DNA of 64,000 bases from Paenibacillus tyrphae (GCF_027925525.1 NZ_BSDJ01000027.1:42092-106091); one strand, 5' to 3'; numbered from the stretch's first letter, positions 17,997 to 27,301 are shown. Numbers and translations are program-made. Notes: generated by a model not told the origin, from the sequence alone.

Positions 17997-18902
17997 ATGC
18001 ATATGTCCAATGCTAGACCATCCAAAAGCCGGGCCAAAATTTTGTTAGCCTTTATTTGTTTTACCTTACTGGCTTCCTTGTTTGGCGCATCCGCTTTGTT
18101 CGAGCCATCCAAAGCAGCCGCAGCCTCTCCCGACGATAATTTCTCCCCGGAAACCCTGAAATTCCTTCGCAATAATACGGGGCTCGATGGCGAGCAGTGG
18201 AACAACATCATGAAGCTCATCAATAAACCGGAGCAGGACGATTTGAACTGGACCAAATACTACGGGTATTGCGAAGACATTAAAGATAAGCGCGGGTATA
18301 CGATCGGTATTTTCGGCGCTACCACAGGCGGCTCCAGAGATACCCATCCCGATGGCCCGGACCTCTTCAAAGCCTATGACGCTGCCAAAGGAGCCAGCAA
18401 CCCGTCGGCCGAAGGCGCACTGAAGCGCCTTGGCATCAACGGGAAAATGAAAGGCTCGATTCTGGAAATTAAAGATAGCGAAAAGGTGTTCTGCGGCAAG
18501 ATTGAAAAGCTTCAAAACGATGCGGCCTGGAGAAAAGCGATGTGGGAAACATTCTATAACGTGTATATCCGGTACAGCGTTGAACAAGCGCGTCAGCGCG
18601 GTTTTACCAGTGCATTGACAATCGGATCGTTTGTCGATACGGCGCTGAATCAAGGCGCTACCGGCGGCTCGGATACGCTTCAAGGTCTGCTCGCCCGTTC
18701 CGGCAGCAGCTCGAATGAGAAAACCTTCATGAAGAATTTCCATGCCAAGCGTACCTTGGTTGTGGATACGAACGAGTACAATCAGCCACCTAACGGTAAA
18801 AACCGCGTAAAACAATGGGACACTCTCGTGGACATGGGGAAAATGAATCTGAAGAACGTCGATTCCGAGATTGCACAGGTTACGGACTGGGAAATGAAGT
18901 AA
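17997..18902 (+). CDS. csn: Secreted chitosanase, glycoside hydrolase family 46
   Basis: A 301-residue secreted enzyme that hydrolyses beta-1,4 links in chitosan. A basic N-terminus and hydrophobic segment (KILLAFICFTLLASLFGASAL) end near AAAAS, giving a signal peptide of about 43 residues. The mature part has the GH46 signature: catalytic Glu79 in NKPEQDDLNW and Asp97 in EDIKDKRGYT, 18 residues apart as in characterised family members. Later blocks (FGATTGGSRDTHPDGPDL, NQGATGGSDTLQGLL) also fit, and it closely resembles the Bacillus circulans MH-K1 type. The ATG at 17997 follows AGGAGGG; an upstream frame to 17958 lacks this. Three palindromes upstream suggest dedicated repression. A terminator follows. 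Confidence 0.96.
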   Translation: MHMSNARPSKSRAKILLAFICFTLLASLFGASALFEPSKAAAASPDDNFSPETLKFLRNNTGLDGEQWNNIMKLINKPEQDDLNWTKYYGYCEDIKDKRGYTIGIFGATTGGSRDTHPDGPDLFKAYDAAKGASNPSAEGALKRLGINGKMKGSILEIKDSEKVFCGKIEKLQNDAAWRKAMWETFYNVYIRYSVEQARQRGFTSALTIGSFVDTALNQGATGGSDTLQGLLARSGSSSNEKTFMKNFHAKRTLVVDTNEYNQPPNGKNRVKQWDTLVDMGKMNLKNVDSEIAQVTDWEMK

Positions 18903-18933
18903 GCTCCTTCTTTTTTAGGACCCGTTATTAAGG

Positions 18934-18961
18934 ACGGTCGCATTTTGCGGCCGTCTTTTTC
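18934..18961 (+). terminator. Terminator of the chitosanase gene
   Basis: GACGGTCGCA and TGCGGCCGTC form a 10-bp stem with one G-U pair, followed by CTTTTT. It lies 32 bases past the stop codon. Confidence 0.8.
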
Positions 18962-19095
18962 ACAGTTAAGAAGCAATTCCCTTCATATGAAAATGGAGTT
19001 TAGCGTTAGCGGGCCATGGTTTTAGCTCTTTAGAGTTATCCGGGATTCATCATGCTGACACAGATATACCCTACATATGTATGGTATATTTCGTT

Positions 19096-19333
19096 TGAGA
19101 GAGTGGTTCGCCACGGTCAAATCGTAACGGCAGCCGGCGTCTCCTCCGGTATCGGTATCGATATGGCGCTTCAATTGGCGGCATGGGAATTTGGAGAAGA
19201 TACGAGTAAAGCGGTCCAATTAATTTTGGAATACGATCCTCAGTCTCCGTTTGATACGGGTTCGTTAAAGAAAGCGCCGGCGCCGTTGATCGAGCGGGTA
19301 AGAGAGGTGCTTCAAGAGCTTTCAAAGCAATGA
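19096..19333 (+). pseudogene. DJ-1/PfpI family remnant (C-terminal fragment)
   Basis: About 80 codons (ERVVRHGQIVTAAGVSSGIG, then YDPQSPFDTGS) match the C-terminal end of DJ-1/PfpI glutamine-amidotransferase-like proteins. The family's nucleophile-elbow Cys would lie upstream and is absent. The frame extends to 19052 without a convincing ribosome binding site, so this is a truncated relic. Between it and the NRPS at 19561 I see only AT-rich DNA without a clear signal. Confidence 0.6.
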
Positions 19334-19560
19334 AGCCTGACCTCAACTGCTATCCTTTCCATCTATTTCAACCGTTTGCGCCCACATAAATTTGTTTCAA
19401 GACGATTGCATTTCATTGGACAAAAAAGGAACGACAGTGTTAATCTTACAAGTAGAAGTGAAAGAGTAAATAAATAGCAATGTTGTATGATATATGAATG
19501 TTATTTCGTTATCGGCAATCGTCTGCAAATGGAAGCATGGATGAACGGGAGGTAGTGACG

Positions 19561-22500
19561 TTGCAGGAGGAGGCGCAATTGCTGCAAATGATCGGCAACA
19601 GGGCCGGATACCCGAGGGAGAAGACGATCTTTCAGCTGTTCGAGGAACAGGCGGAGCGCACGCCGGACCAACCGGCTCTCGTATTCGGGGACCGGCAACT
19701 GACGTATGCCGAACTGAACGAGCGGGCCAATCGGTTGGCGCGAACCTTGCGGGCGGAAGGAGTGCAGCCGGATCAACCGGTCTGTATCATGATCGAACGT
19801 TCCTTGGACCTGGTCGTGGGCCTCCTGGCCATCTTGAAAACCGGCGGCGCGTACGTGCCGATCGATCCTGGTTATCCGGCGGAGCGTATCCGCTACATGC
19901 TGGACGACTCGGGCGCGAACATTTTGCTCATCCGAGGCGGGTTATCGGCACATCCGGACTTTAGCGGGAAAACGGTGCGTTTGGATGATCCGCAAGCGTA
20001 CGACGGGAATGGATCGAATGTTGAGCCCGCAGCGGGGCCGAACCATTTGGCCTATGTCATCTATACATCGGGTTCGACCGGCAAGCCGAAAGGCGTGATG
20101 GTCGAACACCGCAGCGTCGTCCGGCTGGTGAAAAATTGCAACTACGTCGCACTGGATGAAACGACGCGAATTTTGCAAACGGGCGCTATCGTTTTTGACG
20201 CTTCCACGTTCGAGATTTGGGGAGCGCTGCTGAATGGCGGACGGCTTTATCTCGTGAACAACGAGGTCATCTTGAACGCGGAAAAGTTGAAGGAGGCGAT
20301 CCGGCGTTACGGGATTACGACGATGTGGCTCACCTCGCCGCTCTTTAATCAATTGTCTCAGCAGGACAGCGCACTGTTCGGCGGCCTGCGAACGCTGCTT
20401 GTCGGGGGAGATGTCCTATCGGTGCCGCACGTCAATCTTGTGCTGCGCGATAACCTCGGGCTCGCTATCGTGAACGCTTATGGCCCGACAGAAAATACGA
20501 CGTTCTCCACGACGCATCCGATCGTCGGAGTGCAGACGGAACCGGTGCCAATCGGCCGTCCGATCCGCTATTCGGCAGCCTACGTGACAGACCGTTCGAT
20601 GAAACTGCTGCCCATTGGAGTATGGGGCGAGCTTCTCGTCGGCGGGGAAGGCGTTGCGCGCGGGTATTTAAACCTTCCTGAGCTCACGGCGGAGAAGTTC
20701 GTCGACAACCCGTATCGGCCGGGAGAGCGGTGCTACCGCACGGGCGATTTGGTCCGATGGCGTTCCGACGGCACGCTGGAATACAAAGGCCGGATCGACG
20801 GCCAGGTGAAAATTCGCGGATACCGGATCGAGCCGGGAGAGATCGAGTCTCAGCTCGCGAAAGTGGAAGCGATCCGGGAGGCCGTCGTCGTCGCCAGGGA
20901 GGACGAGAGCGGGCAGAAGCAGTTATGCGCCTACTTTGTGGCGGACCGCGCGTTCACCGCAAGCGAGGCGCGAAGCGCTCTGGCGCAAGAGCTGCCGAAC
21001 TACATGATCCCGTCCTGCTTCGTGCAACTGGAGCAGCTCCCGCTGACCATTAACGGCAAGGTGGACCGCAAGGCGCTGCCGGCTCCGGAAGACAGGCTGC
21101 AAACCGGCGCAGCACACGCCGCTCCCGTGACAGAGCTGGAAGCCAAGCTGGCGGAAATTTGGCAGCGGGTATTGGGCGTTCCGAACCTCAGCGTGTTGGA
21201 CGGCTTCTTCGATCTCGGCGGGCATTCGCTGAAAGCGCTGGCGTTGATGTCGGAAATGGAGAAAGCGGGATGTTACGTTACCTTAACCGATATTTATCAC
21301 TATAATTCGGTCCGGGCGCTGGCCGGTTACCTTCAATCGGCCAAGGAGCAGGAACATCTTCAGGAACATCTTATCGAAACGAAAGAAGAACTGATCTCTT
21401 GGCTGCACCGGGAAACGGGGGGCGTATACGAGCTGGTCTCGTACCAAGTGTGCGATTTTCTTCACGAAACGAAAGAGATTTACGTTTTTTACAGCGATGC
21501 TGTAGATGAGGAATGCGTTGAAAGACTCGTAGGGATGATGAACGGCAAAGTGGCCAGAACGCTCCTGCCTCACTACATCGTGCCTCTGCACCACAGAATC
21601 GAAACGGACCCGAACCAAGCGATAGACGAAGAGGTCTTTTGCGGCCATCTCGGTCTAACGAGGATGGAAGCGGATGAGGCCACAGCTATTCGCAGGCAGC
21701 TTCAAGACGATTACGATCAAACGGACCGCTGGATCCAAACGGGGCAAGTGACGCACGAATACCCGCTCGGGGCGATACAACAAATGCAAATCAAGTTCCA
21801 CACGCCACCCAGTCTGGTCTTCTTCAAGCTGGACGAGTATGTGGATTACGCGCTTTTAGACCGAGCTTACGCTTGGCTCGTGCAACATCAAGGTCAGCTG
21901 AGAAGCGTTCCCGTCCAAGGGGAGCCGGGTGTATGCTGGAAGGAATACGCGCTTCCTTCCGCACGTCCGCCGAAGCTTAGCCTCATCGATGTTTCGGGCC
22001 GCGATCCGAGCGGTCCGTTTATGGACATGCTGCAGGATTTCGTTGAAAACACCCGGTACGTCGGGGAGCATATTTTGTATCAAATGGTCGTGCTGAAACG
22101 AAACCTGCGCGAGCATTATGTCATCGGGCTCCTGCATCATGTCCTTTGCGACCGGGTGACAACGGAAGTCATCGAGCGGCAGCTGGTCTCTTGCTACAGA
22201 AGTCTGCTTCAAGGCCAAGCGCTGCCTTCGGAGGAAGTAAAGCCGTTTGCTCAGTATGTGCGTCAAATTCAGCAAGGACCCAAAGGCATGACGGAACAAG
22301 AATGGATCGCGGCCTTCGAGCTGGAAACGTTTCATAAGAGCAAGCGCGACATCTTGCGGCGGATGGCGCATCGAACGAGTGACGAAGCTTTGTTGTTTAA
22401 CGTAAATGTTCCGGCCAAAGAGCATTCGTTGGGGACTGCGCTTTCCGTGTATACCAAGGGGCTGCAAACTTATTTGGCGGCGAATCATCTGCCCTTGCTG

Positions 22501-22992
22501 TTCCTGTATGACGGACGAAGGTACGAAGAGGCGTCGTACTACAATACGGTCGGGGAATATATCGATTTCGTGCCTCTCTTGATCGATGCGAGGCTGCATC
22601 GGGACGAGATGCTTCGTACCGTAAGAACCCGGCTGGATCTTTTGAAGGACCGCAGCATCAATTTTATGCACCTGCTTACCGATCCCGCTTGCCGTGGCAA
22701 CTGGGACCGAACCAAGCAGCTCGTACAGTTTGGGGAGCAGTATGAGCACCTCGATCTGTTCATGTTTAACTATTTGGGCAACAGCACCAAAGAGCGTTTG
22801 CAGGAAAACCTGTACGATGAAACCGTCGTGAAACAGCCGAATCCGCTGCCGATTTATTCGCTGTTTAACTGCATCGCCGCGTCTCACGCCGACGGCTTCG
22901 TTTTCTCCATTCGCTGCAGCTACAAGATTGACGTGGAGGAAGTCCGGGCGGCGTTTCACGAGGCGGCATGTGCGGAATACGGAAAATGCTGA
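19561..22992 (+). CDS. Stand-alone NRPS: adenylation-carrier-epimerization-like domain
   Basis: A 1143-residue single-module synthetase. The adenylation domain (about 20-500) has YTSGSTGKPKGVM and AYGPTENTTF; its pocket reads DAFWLGATFK by eye, close to Val codes. The carrier has Ser556 in LGGHSLKAL. About 110 residues of unfamiliar sequence then lead into a condensation-superfamily domain with HHVLCDR at 859-865 and FNYLG at 1069-1073. FNYLG is the hallmark of epimerization domains, but the SW normally following HHxxxDG is TT and the Gly is Arg, so activity is uncertain. The layout recalls GrsA/TycA starters. A TTG at 19561 follows GGGAGGT and is preferred; an ATG lies at 19534. There is no thioesterase or partner synthetase beside it. 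Confidence 0.9.
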   Translation: MQEEAQLLQMIGNRAGYPREKTIFQLFEEQAERTPDQPALVFGDRQLTYAELNERANRLARTLRAEGVQPDQPVCIMIERSLDLVVGLLAILKTGGAYVPIDPGYPAERIRYMLDDSGANILLIRGGLSAHPDFSGKTVRLDDPQAYDGNGSNVEPAAGPNHLAYVIYTSGSTGKPKGVMVEHRSVVRLVKNCNYVALDETTRILQTGAIVFDASTFEIWGALLNGGRLYLVNNEVILNAEKLKEAIRRYGITTMWLTSPLFNQLSQQDSALFGGLRTLLVGGDVLSVPHVNLVLRDNLGLAIVNAYGPTENTTFSTTHPIVGVQTEPVPIGRPIRYSAAYVTDRSMKLLPIGVWGELLVGGEGVARGYLNLPELTAEKFVDNPYRPGERCYRTGDLVRWRSDGTLEYKGRIDGQVKIRGYRIEPGEIESQLAKVEAIREAVVVAREDESGQKQLCAYFVADRAFTASEARSALAQELPNYMIPSCFVQLEQLPLTINGKVDRKALPAPEDRLQTGAAHAAPVTELEAKLAEIWQRVLGVPNLSVLDGFFDLGGHSLKALALMSEMEKAGCYVTLTDIYHYNSVRALAGYLQSAKEQEHLQEHLIETKEELISWLHRETGGVYELVSYQVCDFLHETKEIYVFYSDAVDEECVERLVGMMNGKVARTLLPHYIVPLHHRIETDPNQAIDEEVFCGHLGLTRMEADEATAIRRQLQDDYDQTDRWIQTGQVTHEYPLGAIQQMQIKFHTPPSLVFFKLDEYVDYALLDRAYAWLVQHQGQLRSVPVQGEPGVCWKEYALPSARPPKLSLIDVSGRDPSGPFMDMLQDFVENTRYVGEHILYQMVVLKRNLREHYVIGLLHHVLCDRVTTEVIERQLVSCYRSLLQGQALPSEEVKPFAQYVRQIQQGPKGMTEQEWIAAFELETFHKSKRDILRRMAHRTSDEALLFNVNVPAKEHSLGTALSVYTKGLQTYLAANHLPLLFLYDGRRYEEASYYNTVGEYIDFVPLLIDARLHRDEMLRTVRTRLDLLKDRSINFMHLLTDPACRGNWDRTKQLVQFGEQYEHLDLFMFNYLGNSTKERLQENLYDETVVKQPNPLPIYSLFNCIAASHADGFVFSIRCSYKIDVEEVRAAFHEAACAEYGKC

Positions 22993-23032
22993 CTGCCCCG
23001 CCCCAAAAGTAGTCATTTGAGTTGAATAAGCC

Positions 23033-23091
23033 TGACCGGAGAAAAGCAACGGTTCGACGCGATGTTGCTTATGTTCTTCGGTCATTTTTTT
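23033..23091 (+). terminator. Terminator after the stand-alone NRPS
   Basis: The outer pair TGACCG/CGGTCA and inner pair AGCAAC/GTTGCT form an extended stem followed by seven T residues. It separates the NRPS from the siderophore locus. Confidence 0.75.
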
Positions 23092-23171
23092 ATCAACGCT
23101 GTGCGAAAGGGTGAATCTTATATTTTTCTTGAACGGGATTGACTGGAAATAAAGGGATATGATACCTTACT

Positions 23172-23190
23172 GATAATGATTATCATTATC
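23172..23190 (+). promoter_or_regulatory. Fur box before the AraC-type regulator
   Basis: GATAATGATTATCATTATC is essentially the consensus 19-base Fur box. It lies 38 bases before the regulator's start codon. Confidence 0.9.
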
Positions 23191-23227
23191 GAGAAGTCAT
23201 CATGTGGATACCGGGAGGAGGGCTATC

Positions 23228-24448
23228 ATGCTTCAAAAAGAAAGGCTGCCGAGGGAACGAACCACGTCTGCGAGGAGCCGGAGTCCGAAGAAAAGCCTGA
23301 TTGAAATCCGCGAGTTTATGAATGAGCACTATAACGAGCCGCTGTCCATCGGACAGCTGGCGCAGATGGCCAATATTACCCCCAAATATTTTGTGGACCT
23401 CTTCAAGAAAACGTACGGGCAGAGCGCGATGGATTATTTGACGGACCTCCGAATTACCCGGGCCAAGCGCTATTTGATGGAATCGGAGGAGCGGCTGCGG
23501 GAAATCGCCCAGAAGGTAGGGTACAAGGACGAGTTTTATTTCAGCCGCAAATTCAAGAAGGAGGTGGGCGTATCCCCCTCCGACTATGTCAAAAAAGCCA
23601 GGCAGCAAATCGCCGCATGCTCTTCCTCGGTCACCGGCCAACTGCTGGCGTTAAATATTATGCCGGCGGCCGCGCCGCTCGATTCCAAGTGGACTCCTTA
23701 TTACTATAACGTCTATAAAGAGCGGATCAAGCGCCCCCTCAAGCTGACGGACCCTTATACGAGCCGGTCGTTCGAGGAAAATTTGGGGACGCTTGTGCAG
23801 GCGCGCCCTGACGCGATTATCGGCACCGACCGGCTGGGCGAGGACGAGAAACGGAAGCTGGAGGACATCGCGCCGTCTTTATTCGTTTCGGCGGAGCGGG
23901 ACGGATGGCGGGAGCAGCTTCGCCTGATCGCCCGGTTCCTGGAGCAGGAGGACAAGGCGGAGCAGTGGATCGCCGGGTACGAACGGCGGGCCGAGCTGGC
24001 CCGGGCGCACATCGGCGAGGCTCTCGGCACCGATCGTATTCTGGTTCTGCGTATTTTCGGGCAAGGCCTCCATGCTTATTGCAACCGCGGCATGGAGGAT
24101 GTGCTTTGCCGGGATTTAAAGCTGAAATTGGTTTACCGGGCAGAGCCCTCCGGCCACCTGCCGCTTACGATGGAACGGCTTGCGGAGCTGAATCCCGACC
24201 GTCTGCTGCTTCTCGTATGTCCCGAGGCCGCTTCACGGGCGTATTGGCTGGCGCTCCAGCATTCGGCGGCATGGCGTCAGCTCCAAGCCGTCCGAAACGG
24301 ACAGGTGCACTTGATTTCCTCGGACCCTTGGTTTGAGTATTCCGCCGTGTCCGTTGCGCGGATGCTGGATGAGGCACAGCTCTTGTTTACAGGGAATTGT
24401 CCAAATTCATTACAGGATAGCGTCCATGGTGCCCGCTTCGGCCCATGA
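23228..24448 (+). CDS. AraC-family siderophore-responsive regulator with substrate-binding-like domain (Btr-like)
   Basis: A 406-residue activator. The N-terminal AraC double helix-turn-helix (about 20-125: EPLSIGQLAQMANITPKYF and YKDEFYFSRKFKKEVGVSPSDY) is joined to a C-terminal periplasmic-binding-protein-like domain (about 145-400, starting near LNIMPAAAPLDSKW, with ARPDAIIGTDRLG). This is the architecture of Bacillus Btr, which senses ferric siderophore directly and activates its own uptake genes. The ATG at 23228 follows GGGAGGAGGG. It sits under a Fur box and is followed, same strand, by the matching binding lipoprotein. It most likely activates uptake or the whole cluster when the cognate siderophore enters the cell. 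Confidence 0.92.
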   Translation: MLQKERLPRERTTSARSRSPKKSLIEIREFMNEHYNEPLSIGQLAQMANITPKYFVDLFKKTYGQSAMDYLTDLRITRAKRYLMESEERLREIAQKVGYKDEFYFSRKFKKEVGVSPSDYVKKARQQIAACSSSVTGQLLALNIMPAAAPLDSKWTPYYYNVYKERIKRPLKLTDPYTSRSFEENLGTLVQARPDAIIGTDRLGEDEKRKLEDIAPSLFVSAERDGWREQLRLIARFLEQEDKAEQWIAGYERRAELARAHIGEALGTDRILVLRIFGQGLHAYCNRGMEDVLCRDLKLKLVYRAEPSGHLPLTMERLAELNPDRLLLLVCPEAASRAYWLALQHSAAWRQLQAVRNGQVHLISSDPWFEYSAVSVARMLDEAQLLFTGNCPNSLQDSVHGARFGP

Positions 24449-24450
24449 TG

Positions 24451-24480
24451 TATAATCCTCGTGAATGAGAATTATTATCA
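24451..24480 (+). promoter_or_regulatory. -10 element and Fur box before the binding lipoprotein
   Basis: A consensus TATAAT at 24451-24456 is followed directly by TGAATGAGAATTATTATCA (24462-24480), a good imperfect Fur box. Fur bound here would cover the transcription start. The regulator's stop codon ends three bases upstream. Confidence 0.7.
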
Positions 24481-24496
24481 ACGAAGGAGAGATTCC

Positions 24497-25513
24497 ATGC
24501 GTGACATGCTTCATCGATTAAGACTAGACGGCAGGTTGCCGATGTCCGTCTTGCTGTGCCTCGTCGTGGCGGGTGGACTGCTGGCCGGCTGCGGCACGGC
24601 GAACAAGGGGGCAGCCCCTGCGCCGGAGGCCAATACAAACGACAAAAACGCTGCCGCAGACGGTAAAAGCCAGACCCCTGCCCAAGAACAGGTCGTCAAG
24701 GACGAGCTGGGTCATGAGGTCAAGGTACCTGCCGCGCCGAAGCGGGTGTTTGCCCCGTATCTGGAAGACTCCTTGTTGAAGCTTGGGATCAAGCCGGTCG
24801 CCCAATGGTCAAGCGGTTCGCAAGGACAAGATTATTTACAGCAGGAGCTGAGCGGCGTTCCCCGGCTCGATTTCTCGGGCGGTCCCCCTTCTCCAGAAGT
24901 GCTGATGGCTTATAATCCCGATTTGATCATTTTGCAAAATAACAGCTATTCGGGCAACGGCAATTATGAGAAGTACGCCAAGGTTGCGCCGACGTACGCT
25001 TTTACGAATGCCTCCGGCGATGTGGAGAAATCACTTGCGACTCTGGGGAGTCTGCTCGGCAAAACGGCGGAAGCGGAGCAGGCGCTCAAAGCGTATCGCC
25101 AGAAAGTGCAGGAAGCCAAGGAGAAGCTGGATCAAGCCGCAAAAGGGAAAAAGGTGGCGGTCATCCGCTTCGCAGCCAGGGGCGTGAGCCTGATGGGCGG
25201 GAACTACATGAGCGGGCAGGTCTTGTATCAGAAGCTCGGTCTGGGCAAGCCCAAGCTGGTGGAGAAGGAGAATAGCGCCGCCATTTCCCTGGAAATTCTT
25301 CCTCAGTTGGACGTGGACTATATTTTCATCATCAATCAATATGGTCAGGGCACAGAGCGGATCAAAGAAATTACGGACAGCCCGATTTGGAAGGCGATGC
25401 CTGCCGTCAAGCAGGGACAGGTGTTCGAGGTGAGCGATAAATACTGGCTCGGGAATGGTTTGATCGCTTACGAGAAAATTATTGACGATACGGTCAAGCA
25501 TCTGGTCAAATAA
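24497..25513 (+). CDS. Iron-siderophore ABC transporter substrate-binding lipoprotein (FeuA-like)
   Basis: A 338-residue class III binding protein anchored outside the membrane. The signal peptide ends in the lipobox LLAGC. The body starts with VVKDELGHEVKVPAAPKRVFAP, the conserved opening of FeuA/FecB-type proteins, then LMAYNPDLIILQ and a C-terminal lobe ending GNGLIAYEKIIDDTVKHLV. It should capture the ferric form of the catecholate made by the downstream genes. The ATG at 24497 follows AAGGAGA. The matching permease and ATPase genes are absent here and must lie elsewhere, or a shared FeuBC-type system is used. Fur and Btr-type control is inferred from the upstream signals. Confidence 0.93.
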   Translation: MRDMLHRLRLDGRLPMSVLLCLVVAGGLLAGCGTANKGAAPAPEANTNDKNAAADGKSQTPAQEQVVKDELGHEVKVPAAPKRVFAPYLEDSLLKLGIKPVAQWSSGSQGQDYLQQELSGVPRLDFSGGPPSPEVLMAYNPDLIILQNNSYSGNGNYEKYAKVAPTYAFTNASGDVEKSLATLGSLLGKTAEAEQALKAYRQKVQEAKEKLDQAAKGKKVAVIRFAARGVSLMGGNYMSGQVLYQKLGLGKPKLVEKENSAAISLEILPQLDVDYIFIINQYGQGTERIKEITDSPIWKAMPAVKQGQVFEVSDKYWLGNGLIAYEKIIDDTVKHLVK

Positions 25514-25580
25514 GCGGAATTCGCCGATGAACGGAAGCGTGGCGGTTCAGAGCGTAAGCATTGAAGGAGATGGAAGCATA

Positions 25581-26441
25581 GTGACGTTCAAGCCGAACGA
25601 ACAAAGCGAAGTAACGCTGAAAGACCTCGCGCGCGGCAAAGTCGATATTCCGTGGGCGGAGCAGTGGACGATGAAATCGCGCGATCATCACCGGAGGTAC
25701 CAGATCCTCGTGGCGAAGCCTCCGGAGGCCCCACCTCCTGCCGGATTTCCAGTCATTTATTTGCTGGATGCCAATTCGGTATTCGGCACGGTGGTGGAAG
25801 CCGTGCGGCTGCAAAGCCGGCGGCCCGATAAAACCGGGATCGTCCCGGCGGTTATCGTCGGGATCGGGTATCCGGTGGACGGACCGTTCGCGCCGGAGCG
25901 GTTTTACGATCTGACGCCGGCGGCTACGAAGGAATATTTGAACCGAGCGGACAGCACGCCGCTTCCCGAGCAAGGCGGAGCCGCTCATTTCCTGAAATTC
26001 ATCGAGGAGGAATTGAAGCCGCAGATCGAAGGCGAGTTTCCAGTGGACCGCAGCAGACAGACGATTTTCGGACATTCGCTCGGCGGGTTATTTGTGCTGT
26101 ACGCGCTGTTTGCGAAGCCGCATTCGTTTCAAAGCTATATCGCGGGCAGCCCGTCGCTGCACTGGAACGAGCCGTTCCTGCTTGAGGCGGAGCGGGAATT
26201 TGTGACAGGATGGCAGCCTGGGGCCAATCGAATCGGGCTGCTGCTGGGCGTTGGCGAGCTGGAGAAGACGCATATCTCGCGTAACTGCGACCGCGCGCTG
26301 GCGCTCTCGGAACGGCTGGCCGCCTTGTCCGAGCGCGGATTGGACGTGGAATATAAGGAGTTTGAAGGCGAGGGGCACGTATCGGTACTGCCCGTGCTGA
26401 TCAGCCGGGCTTTGCGGCTGGCGCTTCGGCCGAGGCCGTGA
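25581..26441 (+). CDS. Alpha/beta-hydrolase, probable siderophore esterase (BesA/IroE-like)
   Basis: About 286 residues of the esterase D/Fes fold. It shows QWTMKSRDHHRRYQILVAKP, VIYLLDANSVFGTV, IVGIGYP, the nucleophile elbow IFGHSLGGLF and a C-terminal His in EGEGHVSV. Enzymes of this group hydrolyse the trilactone of ferric bacillibactin or enterobactin to release iron. A GTG at 25581 follows AAGGAGA and is preferred; an in-frame ATG at 25527 would add 18 residues. No signal peptide is seen, so it should act in the cytoplasm. It lies between the binding lipoprotein and dhbA on the same strand, fitting iron release from this cluster's own product. Confidence 0.87.
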   Translation: MTFKPNEQSEVTLKDLARGKVDIPWAEQWTMKSRDHHRRYQILVAKPPEAPPPAGFPVIYLLDANSVFGTVVEAVRLQSRRPDKTGIVPAVIVGIGYPVDGPFAPERFYDLTPAATKEYLNRADSTPLPEQGGAAHFLKFIEEELKPQIEGEFPVDRSRQTIFGHSLGGLFVLYALFAKPHSFQSYIAGSPSLHWNEPFLLEAEREFVTGWQPGANRIGLLLGVGELEKTHISRNCDRALALSERLAALSERGLDVEYKEFEGEGHVSVLPVLISRALRLALRPRP

Positions 26442-26518
26442 CGGAGGCCGAGTTATCGGGAAGGAGATGCAGGGGAAGCAAGGATATCGAGATTAGGGGA
26501 AAGGACGGAGATGAAGAG

Positions 26519-27301
26519 GTGGAGCTTGGAATCAAAGGAAAAGTCGCGCTCGTCACCGGAGCGGCCCAAGGCATAGGGGAAGCCGTAGCGCGTGCGCTGG
26601 CTGAGCTCGGGGCTTCCGTGGCCGCCGTAGACCGCAATGCGGACGGGCTGGGCAGTCTTGCAGCGGAGCTGAATGCTCAGGGCTATCAGGCTGCGGCTTA
26701 TCCGGCGGACGTCAGCGACAGCTCGGCGGTAGAGGACGCGGTGGAGCGGATCGAGCGGGAGCTTGGGCCCATCGGCATTCTCGTCAATGTCGCCGGGGTG
26801 CTCCGGATGGGGCGTATCGAATCGTACAGCGACGAGGACTGGGAGGCGACATTCGCCGTCAACACGAAAGGCGTGTTTTACGTATCCCGCGCCGTCGTTC
26901 GACGCATGGCCTTCCGGCGAACCGGGGCGATCGTGACCGTAGGATCGAATGCCTCCGGGGTACCGCGCATGCATATGGCGGCTTATGCGGCCTCCAAGGC
27001 GGCGTCGACGATGTTTACCAAATGTCTGGGGCTGGAGCACGCCCGGCACAATATCCGCTGCAATATCGTCTCGCCGGGTTCGACCGATACGGCAATGCAG
27101 CGTCTGCTGTGGGCGGATGAGTCCGGGGAGCAGGCAGTCATTGCGGGCTCGCCGGAGTCGTTTCGGCTGGGCATTCCGCTCGGGAAGCTGGCCAGACCGT
27201 CCGATATTGCGGATGCGGTCGTTTTTCTCGTGTCCGACCGCGCGGGTCATATAACGATGAGCGATTTGTGCATCGATGGCGGTGCAACCTTAGGAAGATA
27301 A
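26519..27301 (+). CDS. dhbA: 2,3-dihydro-2,3-dihydroxybenzoate dehydrogenase
   Basis: A 260-residue short-chain dehydrogenase that oxidises 2,3-dihydro-2,3-dihydroxybenzoate to 2,3-dihydroxybenzoate with NAD+. It shows the cofactor motif TGAAQGIGEAVA, NVAGVLR, the catalytic Ser in GSNASGV and YAASK, and the C-terminal ITMSDLCIDGGATLG typical of EntA/DhbA. A GTG at 26519 with GGACGGAG upstream gives the normal family length (DhbA has about 261 residues). The frame is open back to a GTG at 26438, but those 27 residues are unlike the family. It is the first of the five dhb genes, all on one strand. Confidence 0.93.
   Translation: MELGIKGKVALVTGAAQGIGEAVARALAELGASVAAVDRNADGLGSLAAELNAQGYQAAAYPADVSDSSAVEDAVERIERELGPIGILVNVAGVLRMGRIESYSDEDWEATFAVNTKGVFYVSRAVVRRMAFRRTGAIVTVGSNASGVPRMHMAAYAASKAASTMFTKCLGLEHARHNIRCNIVSPGSTDTAMQRLLWADESGEQAVIAGSPESFRLGIPLGKLARPSDIADAVVFLVSDRAGHITMSDLCIDGGATLGR

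Noticed and set aside
21856..23085. A 409-codon minus-strand open frame opposite the stand-alone NRPS
   Set aside because: It mirrors codons of the epimerization-like domain and has no family features or ribosome binding site.
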